Positions 9,673-17,287 of a DNA stretch of 31,118 nucleotides are shown here, in pieces. The notes beneath the pieces are model-generated. The model was not told the DNA's origin and searched no databases. It saw only the letters and a list, made by a program, of their open reading frames with translations. The DNA is from JAXGTD01 sp040775095 (GTDB lineage: Bacteria > Pseudomonadota > Gammaproteobacteria > Chromatiales > Chromatiaceae). How positions within the stretch are numbered: the stretch's first letter is position 1; each line of letters begins with the position of its first letter. The stretch covers positions 1 to 31,118 of the forward strand of contig JAXGTD010000035.1 in NCBI GenBank assembly GCA_040775095.1. Direction: 5' to 3'. A program made the translations under genes and the position numbers.

Positions 9673-10701
9673 CTAATTGCGCCCGACTGCGGCCGGCTCG
9701 ACGTCCGGGGGCAGCCGCTGGAGGAGCTCCGGCCACGGGGAGGGCTCTTCACCGGGTTGAGCGGCGAGCCGGATGTAGGCGACACCGCGCACCCCGGTCT
9801 TTACATGGTCGATGTGGTTCAGCACCAGCTCTTGCGGCACGCGCACCTTGACGCGGAACATCAGCTTGTCGCGTTCGCTCGGTGTTTCGACCTGTTTCGG
9901 CGTGAACTGGGATTCGGGCGAGACAAAGCTCACGGCTGCGGGGATGGCGAAGTCCAGAATATCCAGCTTGACACGCGCCTCGGCGCCGATAGCGACACGA
10001 TGGGCCTGGGCCGACGGGAGGAAGACCTCCATGTAGACATCGGCGAGGTTAACCAGCGTCAGGACCTTACCGCCGCTTCCCAGGACTTCGCCGGGCTCAG
10101 CGAGGCGATAGAGCACCCGGCCGATGGTCGGGGAGACGAGCGTTGCATCGTCGATCTGGGTCTGGATTTCCGTTGCATCCGCACGCGCCGCGTCAACGTT
10201 GCGCTGCCGCGAGACGAGCGCGGCTTCGGCCGCCTCGAGGTTTGCCTTGGCAACGGCAACGTCGCTCACGCGCGTGTCGTAGGTTTCCTTGCTGGTGTGT
10301 CCCTTTTTGACAAGCTCGTGTGCGCGGGAAAGCTCCTGTTCGGCCAGGATCTGTTCCGCCTCGGCCTGCGCGATGGAAGCCCGGGCCGACGCGACCTGGC
10401 TTTCAGCGCTGGCGATGTCGGCTTCGGCACGCAGCAGTTGTGCCTGCAGTTGATCGGTGTCGATCTTGGCGAGCGTCTGACCGGGTTCAACCAGATCGCC
10501 TTCCTCCGCCAATATGATCTCCACGCGACCGGCAATCTTGGTTGAGATATCAACCTGGACCGCCTCGATCCGTCCGTTGCCCGAGGCGAATCCTGCGGGC
10601 GATTGCGGTGCTTGAAGGTACTGCCAAGCGAGCCCGGCTCCGATGACGGCAAGGAGTACTGCCACGCCCGCCATCGCTTTCTGCACACCATTCTTCATCA
10701 C
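9673..10701 (-). CDS. yhiI: HlyD-family periplasmic adaptor of ABC exporter (YhiI-like)
   Basis: The 342-residue membrane-fusion protein has an uncleaved N-terminal anchor (about 9-27). It continues with half a lipoyl domain (GRVEIILAEEGDLVEPGQTL), a long coiled-coil hairpin rich in Ala/Glu/Gln (about 80-185), the second lipoyl half (ATLVSPTIGRVLYRLAEPGE) and a beta-barrel region. It should connect the RbbA/YhhJ-type permeases to an outer-membrane channel. GAGG lies about 11 bases before the ATG. It is the first gene of the three-gene minus-strand operon. The upstream 100 bases end at a transposase remnant, so its promoter region may have been altered by the insertion. Confidence 0.9.
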   Translation of the reverse strand: MMKNGVQKAMAGVAVLLAVIGAGLAWQYLQAPQSPAGFASGNGRIEAVQVDISTKIAGRVEIILAEEGDLVEPGQTLAKIDTDQLQAQLLRAEADIASAESQVASARASIAQAEAEQILAEQELSRAHELVKKGHTSKETYDTRVSDVAVAKANLEAAEAALVSRQRNVDAARADATEIQTQIDDATLVSPTIGRVLYRLAEPGEVLGSGGKVLTLVNLADVYMEVFLPSAQAHRVAIGAEARVKLDILDFAIPAAVSFVSPESQFTPKQVETPSERDKLMFRVKVRVPQELVLNHIDHVKTGVRGVAYIRLAAQPGEEPSPWPELLQRLPPDVEPAAVGRN

Positions 10702-10804
10702 TTGAAAATCCTCAATACTTTGACGTCGTGTATGCCGGCACCAGTTGATTCAACAATCCGACGCTCAAATCCTGATATACCCAGCAGATACAGGTTCTCG
10801 GTGT

Positions 10805-11050
10805 TCAATAACCGCGGATGATCTCGAGCTTATGGGTCAGCAGCGAGCGTAACTGCGCGGCATGCGCATCGAGGTCCGCAGAGAACTTTTTGCACGCGGC
10901 CGTGTAATCGGAAAAGGTCTCGTGCTGGCGGTTGTACAAGACTTGCTTCTGGAAGAATTTCCAGAACCGCTCGATCAGGTTCAGGTTCGGTGCGTAGGGC
11001 AGTGGGAATTGCAGATCGATACGCGAGTTCTCCAGATAGGGACCGGAGTG
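10805..11050 (-). pseudogene. IS630-family transposase, C-terminal remnant
   Basis: About 81 codons read open on the minus strand to TGA at 10805-10807. They encode the end of an IS630/Tc1-type DDE transposase. The segment LPYAPNLNLIERFWKFFQKQ includes the catalytic Glu of the DDE triad in its usual context, followed by VLYNRQHETF and a helical tail ending LEIIRGY. The catalytic domain upstream of this, with both Asp residues, is missing. Similarity stops near 11050, where the sequence becomes AT-richer and unrelated. The element is therefore dead. No complete terminal repeats could be identified. It lies 104 bases upstream of the yhiI-like start. Confidence 0.85.
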
Positions 11051-11173
11051 AGTGCAAATAGTAACAATGCCGAAACTGAGGCGAGCCGATGAAAAGACAT
11101 AGACAGGAGTCGTTAATATTACAGAGACATATCTGCAATCCGGCTCACAGTTTCGTGAACTGACTTTCCGGCG
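11051..11173. other. AT-richer non-coding patch next to the IS remnant
   Basis: These roughly 120 bases are clearly less GC-rich than the rest of the window and contain no convincing reading frame. They join the truncated transposase to the unknown ORF at 11174. The compositional change suggests debris of another mobile element or a deletion scar. I could not recognise inverted repeats or a known element end. Confidence 0.4.
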
Positions 11174-11533
11174 TCACAACCGAATATCGATGGCCATCGC
11201 AACAACAAACCAAGCAGCCCGCTTCCGGCTGGCGTTTATAAAGCCACAGAAAAGCCGCTGGCGATAAGGTTCGAGCTTCTCGGTCGAAGAAGGGTCTGGC
11301 GCGCAGCCCAGGTTCGGCCACAGGTGAATGGCATTATGCAGGGGTGCGGCCTTCGGAAGATGTACCCAAGAGTAGCATTCCGCCCCAAATTGATCGATCG
11401 TCTCCCGGAACTGCGTCCAGCGTTCGGCGGTCTGGGTCAGCGAGCGTAGGCTGAGCACGATGCCGGCGCCCTTGGCCTGAATAGTTCGGGCTCGGTTCAC
11501 GGGGCGATGCCTCGCCGACGCACTGGCCGTCAT
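11174..11533 (-). CDS. Unknown 119-residue ORF overlapping the tpm stop codon
   Basis: I do not recognise this protein. Its ATG (11531-11533) overlaps the TGA of tpm in the arrangement ATGA, which would allow coupled translation. The N-terminal two thirds use GC-ending codons like the neighbouring genes (for example AKGAGIVLSLRSLTQTAERW and FGAECYSWVHLPKA). The last 25 or so codons are less GC-rich, as though the original 3' end had been replaced by the adjacent mobile-element debris. There is no signal peptide or obvious membrane segment. It could be a real accessory gene, a truncated gene, or chance read-through in GC-rich DNA. The start was chosen for the overlap; a longer in-frame ATG exists at 11557, inside tpm. 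Confidence 0.35.
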   Translation of the reverse strand: MTASASARHRPVNRARTIQAKGAGIVLSLRSLTQTAERWTQFRETIDQFGAECYSWVHLPKAAPLHNAIHLWPNLGCAPDPSSTEKLEPYRQRLFCGFINASRKRAAWFVVAMAIDIRL

Positions 11534-12192
11534 GTGCCCCGCGGATCGAGTCGCCATACCTCCTCCGACAGGGCCGTTAGCCCGCGGCGCCGAAAGTTCG
11601 GGGAGTCGTCGATCGCGTCGAAGGCCGCCAGCCCGTGGACCCTGTAGTGGTCCGCATAAAGGGCCTCCACCTCGGCGCGATGGATCGCGAACGGCGGCCC
11701 GGTCATCTCGCGTTGATCGTAGGCCAGCGTGATGAGCAGACAGGGGGCTGTAGCCGGAATCACGGCCTTAAGGTGGGCCGCGTAGCCGGGGCGCATCTGC
11801 GGTGGCAGGGCGATCAGCGAGGCGCGGTCATAAACGGCACCGACCCCGGCCAGGTCCGATCTGCCCAGCTCGAAGAAGTCCCCGCACAGCAGCGTGAGCT
11901 CATCGACCTGCCAACGCCGAAACGCCCCCGCGTCGGTGACCCGTGGCGTCAGGCGATGTTGGTCGAAGAACTGCTGCACCGCGATCTCACTGATCTCGAC
12001 ACCCAGCACCGAGTGTCCCCGACCGACCAGCCACAGCAGGTCCAGCGTCTTGCCGCAAAGCGGCACGAACACCGGGGTCCCGGCGGGCAGGCCAAGATCG
12101 GGCCAGAACGCCTGGAGATGGCAGTTGATCTCGTGTTGATGCCAGCCGGTTTCTCCACGTTGCCAGCGGGCATGCCAAAAGTCGGGGGTCAT
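11530..12192 (-). CDS. tpm: Thiopurine S-methyltransferase family protein
   Basis: SAM-dependent methyltransferase of 220 residues, the usual bacterial TPMT length. The start chosen (MTPDFWHARWQRGETGWHQ) is the conserved family N-terminus; an in-frame extension to 12363 has no homology-like features. SAM-binding motifs are VPLCGKTLDLLWL (43-55) and GVEIS (64-68), and the later YDRASLIALPP and LITLAYDQ segments are also typical. Bacterial Tpm enzymes methylate selenium and tellurium oxyanions and thiopurines. Here that would mean metalloid detoxification in the cytoplasm, which is inference. GGAG lies a few bases before the ATG. It follows the metal transporter genes on the same strand after a 237-base gap, so cotranscription is possible but not shown. 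Confidence 0.93.
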   Translation of the reverse strand: MTPDFWHARWQRGETGWHQHEINCHLQAFWPDLGLPAGTPVFVPLCGKTLDLLWLVGRGHSVLGVEISEIAVQQFFDQHRLTPRVTDAGAFRRWQVDELTLLCGDFFELGRSDLAGVGAVYDRASLIALPPQMRPGYAAHLKAVIPATAPCLLITLAYDQREMTGPPFAIHRAEVEALYADHYRVHGLAAFDAIDDSPNFRRRGLTALSEEVWRLDPRGT

Positions 12193-12429
12193 CGGCGGCT
12201 CCGAAGAAGGGCGAGCGTGAGAGGCTCGATATGGGGACGGGACCCCTGGTCTGCCAGAGGCGGCAAGGGGTGATGGTCGTCCAGGGTAGCTCCCGACCCC
12301 TGTTGCATCATTTGCCGCCTCCGATGGCCCGCAACGCCCTGCTCGAGAACCGATACGCGTCACGGGCGCCGTGCGCCGGCCCCGGTGGTCGGCACGGGCC
12401 GATGGCCCGGGCGTGATGGCGCGATTGCC

Positions 12430-13218
12430 TCAGCCTGGCGCACCGCTCGGCCTTGTCTTGACCACGCCTCTTGGGACTGGGGCCCAGGCGACGGCGATCG
12501 CGCAGATCGCAAGACTCCAGACCACCAGGGGGCCGGAGGGCAGGTCGAGCAGGGCCGAGGCGGCAAGGCCGACAGTGTATCCGGCGGCGCCGACGAGGTA
12601 GGCGATAGGCAGTGCCCCTTTTTCGATGTGTCGCACGGCCAAGGCCGGGAGGATCAGGCTGGCGAAGACCAGATAGACGCCGACCAGCTGCACCGAGGCG
12701 GTGACACTCAGGGCGAAGGCGAGGTAGAAGCCAACCCGCGCCAGGTGGCGGCGGGTCCCGCGCCAGGCGACCAGCACGAGGGCGGTCACCAGGGCCATGG
12801 AGAGCAGTTGCGCGTTGCTGACCCAGAGAATCTGGCCGACGAGCAGATCCTTCAGGTGGTCTCCGCCCTGAGGATTGCCAGCGAGGAGCAGCGTCCCCCC
12901 GGTGGCGGCGAGGACGAACAGGGAGCCGATCAGCGCCTCCTGGATCGCCGGCCAGCGCCGCTCCGTCCAGGTCAGGACCAGTGCGCCGAGCCCGGCGGCG
13001 GCGAGTGCCGCCCCCTGTGCCGCCCAGCCGTGCGCGTCCCAGCCCAGGGCGTTGGCGGCCATCACCCCGAGCCCGGCGGTTTGTGCAATGGCCAGGTCGA
13101 TGAAGACGATGCCGCGCCGCAGCACCTGAATGCCGAGGGGCACATGGGTCGCGAGCACCAAGAGCCCCGCCAGGAGCGCGGGGCCGAGGATCGAGATGTC
13201 CAGGGCGTCGAGGTTCAT
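12430..13218 (-). CDS. Metal ABC transporter permease (ABC-3 family, ZnuB-like)
   Basis: Integral membrane protein of 262 residues with about seven to eight TM segments. It belongs to the ABC-3 family that imports zinc, manganese or iron. The conserved cytoplasmic region after the first TM appears as LRRGIVFIDLAIAQTAGLGV, and the later ATGGTLLLAGNPQGGDHLKDLLVGQILW stretch (split here by position only, about 105-132) matches the family layout. The start MNLDALD is chosen because its ATG overlaps the TGA of the binding-protein gene (ATGA at 13215-13218); the longer frame to 13494 is antisense-like read-through. Coupling to the binding protein is strong. No ATP-binding subunit gene lies next to it or anywhere in this cluster. 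Confidence 0.9.
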   Translation of the reverse strand: MNLDALDISILGPALLAGLLVLATHVPLGIQVLRRGIVFIDLAIAQTAGLGVMAANALGWDAHGWAAQGAALAAAGLGALVLTWTERRWPAIQEALIGSLFVLAATGGTLLLAGNPQGGDHLKDLLVGQILWVSNAQLLSMALVTALVLVAWRGTRRHLARVGFYLAFALSVTASVQLVGVYLVFASLILPALAVRHIEKGALPIAYLVGAAGYTVGLAASALLDLPSGPLVVWSLAICAIAVAWAPVPRGVVKTRPSGAPG

Positions 13219-14123
13219 CGCGCCCCCTTGAGCAGCAGGTCGATCATGTCGTCGTACCAGCTGAAGAGGTCCTTCGACGCGGCGTCCCCGCCAACGCTCG
13301 ACGGTAACGCAACGACCGGGATCCGGGCGCGCTTGGCAAACCAGTCGGCCGCACGCGGGTCGTCGTAGGTCGCGCGAACCACCATCCTGGCCGGCCTGGA
13401 GCGCTGTCGCGTGAGGAGCTCCTTGAGGTGGCCGGTGGTGGGGTCCACCCCGGGCTTGGGCTCGAGGACCCCGGTGACCTGGATCCCGACCCACCCGAAC
13501 AGATAGCTGAAGCCCTTGTGGTACTCGACCACCGGCACCCCGCGCAGCGGCGCGGCGAGCTGCTGCCAGCGTGCCATTGCCTTGTCCCAGCGGGCACTGA
13601 AGTCCTTGGCGCGCGACTGGTAGGTCGCCGCATGGCCGGGATCGACCTCTCCAAGCCGTTGGGCAAGCGCGTCTGCGACCAGGGCGATGTTGCGCGGGTC
13701 GGTCTGGATGTGCGGGTTACCCATCGGGTGTATGTCGCCCTGCGCCCGGTCGAGGCGGGTCGGGACGTCGATCATGTGCACATACCGGCTCGCCTCGAAG
13801 TTGCCGGGGTCGTTGGGCTGGATGCGCTCGTTGCCCGATTCGCGCAGCAGCACCGGCAGCCAGCCGACCTCCAGCTCGGCCCCGGTGCACACGAGCAGGT
13901 CGGCCCGGCGCACGGCGGCGATCAGGCTGGGCCGGGCCTGGACATGGTGGATGTCCTGCATGGCCGTGGTGGCCACGTAGACCTTGGCCTGGGCCCCGGC
14001 GAGCTCGGTAACCAATGCCCCCCACTCGGGCTCGCAGGCGAAGACATTCAGGGCTGCCCGGGCCTGTACGGCGGGGCTTGCGAGGGCGGCGAGCAGGGCA
14101 AGGCGGACGAATTGTCTGAGCAT
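13215..14123 (-). CDS. Periplasmic metal-binding protein of ABC transporter (ZnuA/TroA-like, cluster A-I)
   Basis: Secreted solute-binding protein of 302 residues with a cleavable signal peptide (MLRQFVRLALLAALASPAVQARA). The expected ligand histidines are visible in DIHHVQARPS, in GDIHPMGNPHIQTDP and in VEYHKGFSYLFGW, and an acidic ligand is likely in SSVGGDAASKD. The histidine/acid-rich loop of typical ZnuA is short or absent, so zinc is not certain and manganese or another divalent ion is possible. GGAG precedes the ATG by 6 bases. It sits 9 bases after the outer-membrane barrel gene and overlaps the permease gene, forming one transport operon. Confidence 0.92.
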   Translation of the reverse strand: MLRQFVRLALLAALASPAVQARAALNVFACEPEWGALVTELAGAQAKVYVATTAMQDIHHVQARPSLIAAVRRADLLVCTGAELEVGWLPVLLRESGNERIQPNDPGNFEASRYVHMIDVPTRLDRAQGDIHPMGNPHIQTDPRNIALVADALAQRLGEVDPGHAATYQSRAKDFSARWDKAMARWQQLAAPLRGVPVVEYHKGFSYLFGWVGIQVTGVLEPKPGVDPTTGHLKELLTRQRSRPARMVVRATYDDPRAADWFAKRARIPVVALPSSVGGDAASKDLFSWYDDMIDLLLKGAR

Positions 14124-14132
14124 GGCGGTCTC

Positions 14133-15608
14133 CTACCAGGTGTGGGCGCCGTGGGCGCCGAGGCTCATGATGTACTGCAGAAAGAGCTGATTGTCAGTGG
14201 TGCTCTCGCGCGATCGGTCGACCCCGTACTGCAGCCGCAAGCGGCTGAACTCGCTTGGGGACCAGTCGACCATCGCGGTCAAGGTCGACGGGTTGTAGGA
14301 GGCGAGCAACGGGAAGTCCGTCGCCGGCAGGGTCCCGGAATCCACCAGCCCGATGTCCGGATTGCCGCTGTCGAGCTCGCTGTAGCGCAGACCGACGCGC
14401 CAGCGCGGCATGAACTGGTAGACGGCTTGGGCGTACCATCCGTCCTGGCTGGAGGAGTAGGGGCCAGCCAGCGGTCCGCCCGCGGTACCGTCCTGATCGA
14501 AGGTCAAGGTGCCGTCCTCGTCGCGCCAGAAATACTCGCCCTGGAGCTTGAGGTTGCGCCGGGTCGGATTGCCGTCAGGCGCCCATTTCCAGACCAGGTC
14601 CGCGATCCAAAGCTGGCTGGTGCCGCTGAAGGAGTTGGTGACCTCCGCATCGGTGCTGTCGGTGTCGTCGTAGGTGCGGTCCTTGGGGCTGGCATGCAGG
14701 TAGGAGAGACCCGCGCGCCAGCTGTTGCTCTCCCCGATGTCGCCGCCAAGGTGGGTGAAGAGCGTGTAGAGGTGGGCGCCGTTGAGATTGTTCTCCGCGC
14801 CGGGGAACGCCTGGCCTCTTCCGACCTCTGCACCGAGCTCGACGAACAGATCCGTGGGCGCCACCCATTTGAGCTGCCCACCGTCGTCGGCGAGTTGTCC
14901 GCCGAGGAAGGCCTGGTAGGGAAGGGGCGCGTCGACGAAGTCCCAGAGATGTCGGTGCCGAGGGTTCAGGTACCCGATGTCGGAGAAGAAGCGACCGCCC
15001 TCGAGGCTCAATCCGTGCCCGAGCGCCGAGGTCCGAAAGTACGCGTTCTCGACCTCGATGCCGCCGTCGGGCTGGAGCGCGGCGGTGAAGTAGCCAGAGA
15101 ACCAGGGATCGACCGAGCCACTGATCGACAGCTCGGTCTCGGCGATGCTCAGGCCGCGCTGCCACCCCTCTGCACCCGAGGGGATGAAGCCGCTGATACG
15201 GGAGCTCTCCGGGTCCTGTGAGAGATCGGCATAGGTCCCCTCGAGGATCAGCGAAATCGCCGGGTTGAAGGCGTTCTGGCGTTCCTGCCGGGTGGGTGCT
15301 GGCGTGACCACCGGTGCGGTCATCGGCTGGCTTGCCTCGGTGCCGGTCTCCCCGGACGCCAGGGCGGGTTGTGCGGCATTGCCCGCGGCGCGTTTGGCGT
15401 CGCTGGCATCGCGCTCCGCGCGGGCGGCCTTGGCCTCGGCCGCGGCGAGCCGCTGTTCCAGGTTGCGGATGCGCGACTCGTAGTCCTCTTTCAACTGTTG
15501 GATCGCGGCGCGGACCTCTTTCAGGTCATCCGAGGAGTCGGCGCGCGCGAGCGGGGCGGTGGCGCACGCCACCGCGGCGGCCACGACGGCCGCTGGAATC
15601 TTGTGCAT
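14133..15608 (-). CDS. Outer-membrane beta-barrel protein with N-terminal coiled coil, metal-cluster associated
   Basis: Exported protein of 491 residues. It has a signal peptide ending in PLARA (about residue 23), then a charged coiled coil (about 25-70) of the kind that trimerises or touches peptidoglycan in porins. A Pro/Thr linker follows, then a long amphipathic beta-strand region ending in the aromatic residue Trp. Alternating-residue strands such as YFTAALQPDGGIEVENAYFR and LSLEGGRFFSDIGYLNPRHR support a porin-like barrel (OprO/P-like in style). There is no TonB box or plug domain that I can see. The ATG at 15608 has GGAGA about 7 bases upstream; a longer start at 15641 lacks signal character. 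It probably lets the metal, or its complex, cross the outer membrane for the binding protein encoded next. Confidence 0.8.
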   Translation of the reverse strand: MHKIPAAVVAAAVACATAPLARADSSDDLKEVRAAIQQLKEDYESRIRNLEQRLAAAEAKAARAERDASDAKRAAGNAAQPALASGETGTEASQPMTAPVVTPAPTRQERQNAFNPAISLILEGTYADLSQDPESSRISGFIPSGAEGWQRGLSIAETELSISGSVDPWFSGYFTAALQPDGGIEVENAYFRTSALGHGLSLEGGRFFSDIGYLNPRHRHLWDFVDAPLPYQAFLGGQLADDGGQLKWVAPTDLFVELGAEVGRGQAFPGAENNLNGAHLYTLFTHLGGDIGESNSWRAGLSYLHASPKDRTYDDTDSTDAEVTNSFSGTSQLWIADLVWKWAPDGNPTRRNLKLQGEYFWRDEDGTLTFDQDGTAGGPLAGPYSSSQDGWYAQAVYQFMPRWRVGLRYSELDSGNPDIGLVDSGTLPATDFPLLASYNPSTLTAMVDWSPSEFSRLRLQYGVDRSRESTTDNQLFLQYIMSLGAHGAHTW

Positions 15609-15667
15609 GGATGCTCTCCGCTGAACGAACGGGCTGGGCACCCGATCGGGTCGGGCGCCACGTCAGG

Positions 15668-16051
15668 TCAGACGCAGGCCGGGGGTGGTGCGCGTTGGCG
15701 GTAGTGGCAGGGCCGGGTCGCTGGCGAATCGGATTTCGACCAGGACAGCGCGGGGAGCTCGGGCGCAAGCCCATTGACGGAAAGCGGGGGGATCGGGGTC
15801 GCGTGCTCCAGGGCCGAGTAGGCGGCGCATAGCTCGCACACCTCGCCGCCGTGGTCGAGCGACTTCCCGAGGCCGGCTGATGTCTGGCCGAGGTGCTGTA
15901 AGGCGTGCAGCGCGGCCCCGAAGGGATTGACGGCCAGGGCGAGCAGCAGCGTTGCTGTCAGCAGGACACGGGGCAGCTGAACAGCGTGGGGGCCGCCTGA
16001 GGCGACGTACCCGACAGGGCCTGGTCGATGCTGTGGGCGTCGCGATCGCAC
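15668..16051 (-). CDS. Small CopL/DUF2946-like putative metal-associated protein
   Basis: Reading frame of up to 127 residues with a hydrophobic export or anchor segment (VLLTATLLLALAVNPF). A histidine and CxxC-containing middle follows (HALQHLG, then DHGGEVCELCAAY and EHA), and the tail ends HYRQRAPPPACV. This layout resembles DUF2946/CopL-like proteins, which often lie beside copper or zinc uptake genes; the assignment is by pattern only. The only upstream start is a GTG at 16051 with a weak ribosome site, so the true N-terminus is uncertain and may be closer to the hydrophobic segment. The gap to the barrel gene is 59 bases, so it is likely the first gene of the metal operon. No Zur or copper-operator palindrome was recognised upstream. 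Confidence 0.6.
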   Translation of the reverse strand: MRSRRPQHRPGPVGYVASGGPHAVQLPRVLLTATLLLALAVNPFGAALHALQHLGQTSAGLGKSLDHGGEVCELCAAYSALEHATPIPPLSVNGLAPELPALSWSKSDSPATRPCHYRQRAPPPACV

Positions 16052-16600
16052 TCGGGGTTGTCAGCTCGGTGGCCGGCTCGATGGCGACATCTTAGCCGAG
16101 ACGGGGTCTCCGGGCCTATTGTCGGGTCGGGTTGAACGACAGGGCACGCTGCTCGGCCCCTTGACAGCGATGGACCAAGCCGGTGCCAGCCCCCTCGTGG
16201 GCCTATTCAGCCCGTGCGTTGCGGGTCGCCGCGACACTGGGCATGTCACAGCGGGTCAACCCTGTCTCCAGGCAGGGCATTGAGCGAGTCGCGCGAAGCA
16301 GACGAAAACGGTCGGTAATCCTTGGCCGGCCGTCTATAGTTGAGGCGAGGTGTTGCGACACGCGTTCAGGTCAGGCGGCTCGGGGACGCGGACAGGCCGG
16401 GTACCTGATGCAGGTTCGAGCGTGGGAACACCGACAAGAAGTGGGATGTGCCGACAGGCGCGCGGCGTGCAACGAGCAATCTGCCGGCGCCGAGGCGGGC
16501 ACCCGCGGGATCTGCGACCTCGCTCTCGCATCGCGCTGTCAACGCGCAACCGGTGAGGTATCCCGCCGGCCCCTCTGCCAACCGAGAGGAGGAGAACGGC
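16052..16600. other. Long intergenic region between divergent metal operon and cupin gene
   Basis: About 550 bases without a convincing gene. Open frames here on both strands lack family features and change frame against codon bias. The region must hold the promoters for the minus-strand metal operon and the plus-strand cupin. I found no strong -35/-10 pair, Zur, MntR or Fur palindrome, tRNA or terminator. The only clear signal is the ribosome site for the cupin at its right end. Confidence 0.5.
16587..16594 (+). promoter_or_regulatory. Strong ribosome binding site for cupin gene
   Basis: AGGAGGAG stands 6 bases before the ATG at 16601. It fixes the cupin start and rules out the longer in-frame extension to 16448. 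Confidence 0.85.
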
Positions 16601-16969
16601 ATGGCCAAGCAACTTGAACGAAAGACCCTGGACAGCCCCGACGAGGTGCGTCAGTTCAGAGACGGAAAGGGTCGGGCCGAGATCGTGACCGTGGGCGAGA
16701 TCACCCTCGGACGTGGCACATTCGAGCCTGGCTGGGTCTGGAGCGAGCACGTGAAGCCGATCGTCGGCACCGGATCCTGTCAGTCCGGGCACACCGGATA
16801 TGTCCTGGAAGGGCGTATGGTGGTGAAGATGGATGATGGCTCGGAATTGGAGTTTAAAGCGGGCGACGCGTTCTATATGCCCCCCGGACATGACGCATGG
16901 ATCGTCGGTGACGAGCGCTGTGTGCTCATCGATGTCACCGGATTCGGAGGGTACGCGAAACCGGCATAG
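16601..16969 (+). CDS. Single-domain cupin protein
   Basis: Small cytoplasmic protein of 122 residues without a signal peptide. The conserved cupin beta-barrel motifs are present. Motif 1 covers roughly 46-72, with His50, His64 and the following GYVLEGRMVV. Motif 2 is FKAGDAFYMPPGHDAWIVGD (85-104), with His97. These histidines could bind a metal, but one or two usual ligand positions differ, so catalysis is not assured. The function is unknown; relatives act as sensors, isomerases or dioxygenases. It stands alone, divergent from the metal cluster and convergent with prlC. Nothing in the neighbourhood names its substrate. Confidence 0.85.
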   Translation: MAKQLERKTLDSPDEVRQFRDGKGRAEIVTVGEITLGRGTFEPGWVWSEHVKPIVGTGSCQSGHTGYVLEGRMVVKMDDGSELEFKAGDAFYMPPGHDAWIVGDERCVLIDVTGFGGYAKPA

Positions 16970-17287
16970 CGCAGCCCTGAACTGGCCCTCGCCGCCCGCG
17001 GCACGGAGATTGGTGGACCTATGGGGTTGCGTCCGCGCTCGACGCTGCCCGGCGGGGACGCCAGGACTGCGCATTGCGGACGGCGCCAGGCTGAAGCCCA
17101 TCCGCGGAAAGATGAGCGCGCATCCCGAGGCCGGCGGCTCCCCTGCTGTTGCGCCGTTCTCAACGGCGCACGACCACTGAAAATGGCGGGCCATTCATGG
17201 CCCGCATGGGAAATGCTGCAACAGGTGCAACAAGGGTTGCTTACGGGGACGGCACTCGAAAAGACGCGGTTGCCAAGTACCACCGCG
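16970..17287. other. Intergenic region between convergent cupin and prlC genes
   Basis: About 320 bases with no credible gene. It contains a perfect hairpin at 17186-17205 that could end prlC transcription. Nothing else was recognised. Confidence 0.5.
17186..17205 (-). terminator. Hairpin, probable terminator of prlC
   Basis: A perfect 8-bp stem (GCGGGCCA paired with TGGCCCGC) with a TTCA loop lies about 80 bases past the prlC stop. On the minus strand it is followed by CATTTTC, a short and imperfect U-tract, so it is a moderate terminator candidate. Confidence 0.45.

Noticed and set aside
10830..11138. 102-codon minus-strand frame across the IS remnant
   Set aside because: It is out of frame with the recognisable transposase segment, whose own frame carries the conserved motif.
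13428..15221. 597-codon plus-strand open frame opposite the metal-binding protein and barrel genes
   Set aside because: It spans two well-supported minus-strand genes and their junction, and shows no domain pattern.
16405..16425. GGTTCGAGC resembling a tRNA T-loop
   Set aside because: No matching acceptor, D or anticodon stems around it.
15600..16600. Search for a Zur, MntR or copper operator upstream of the metal cluster
   Set aside because: No GTTATA-type or other convincing palindrome was found by eye; a matrix scan would be needed.
16183..16617. Plus-strand frame upstream of the cupin
   Set aside because: No hydrophobic or domain pattern, Arg/Ala/Gly-rich, and it overlaps the cupin start in a different frame.
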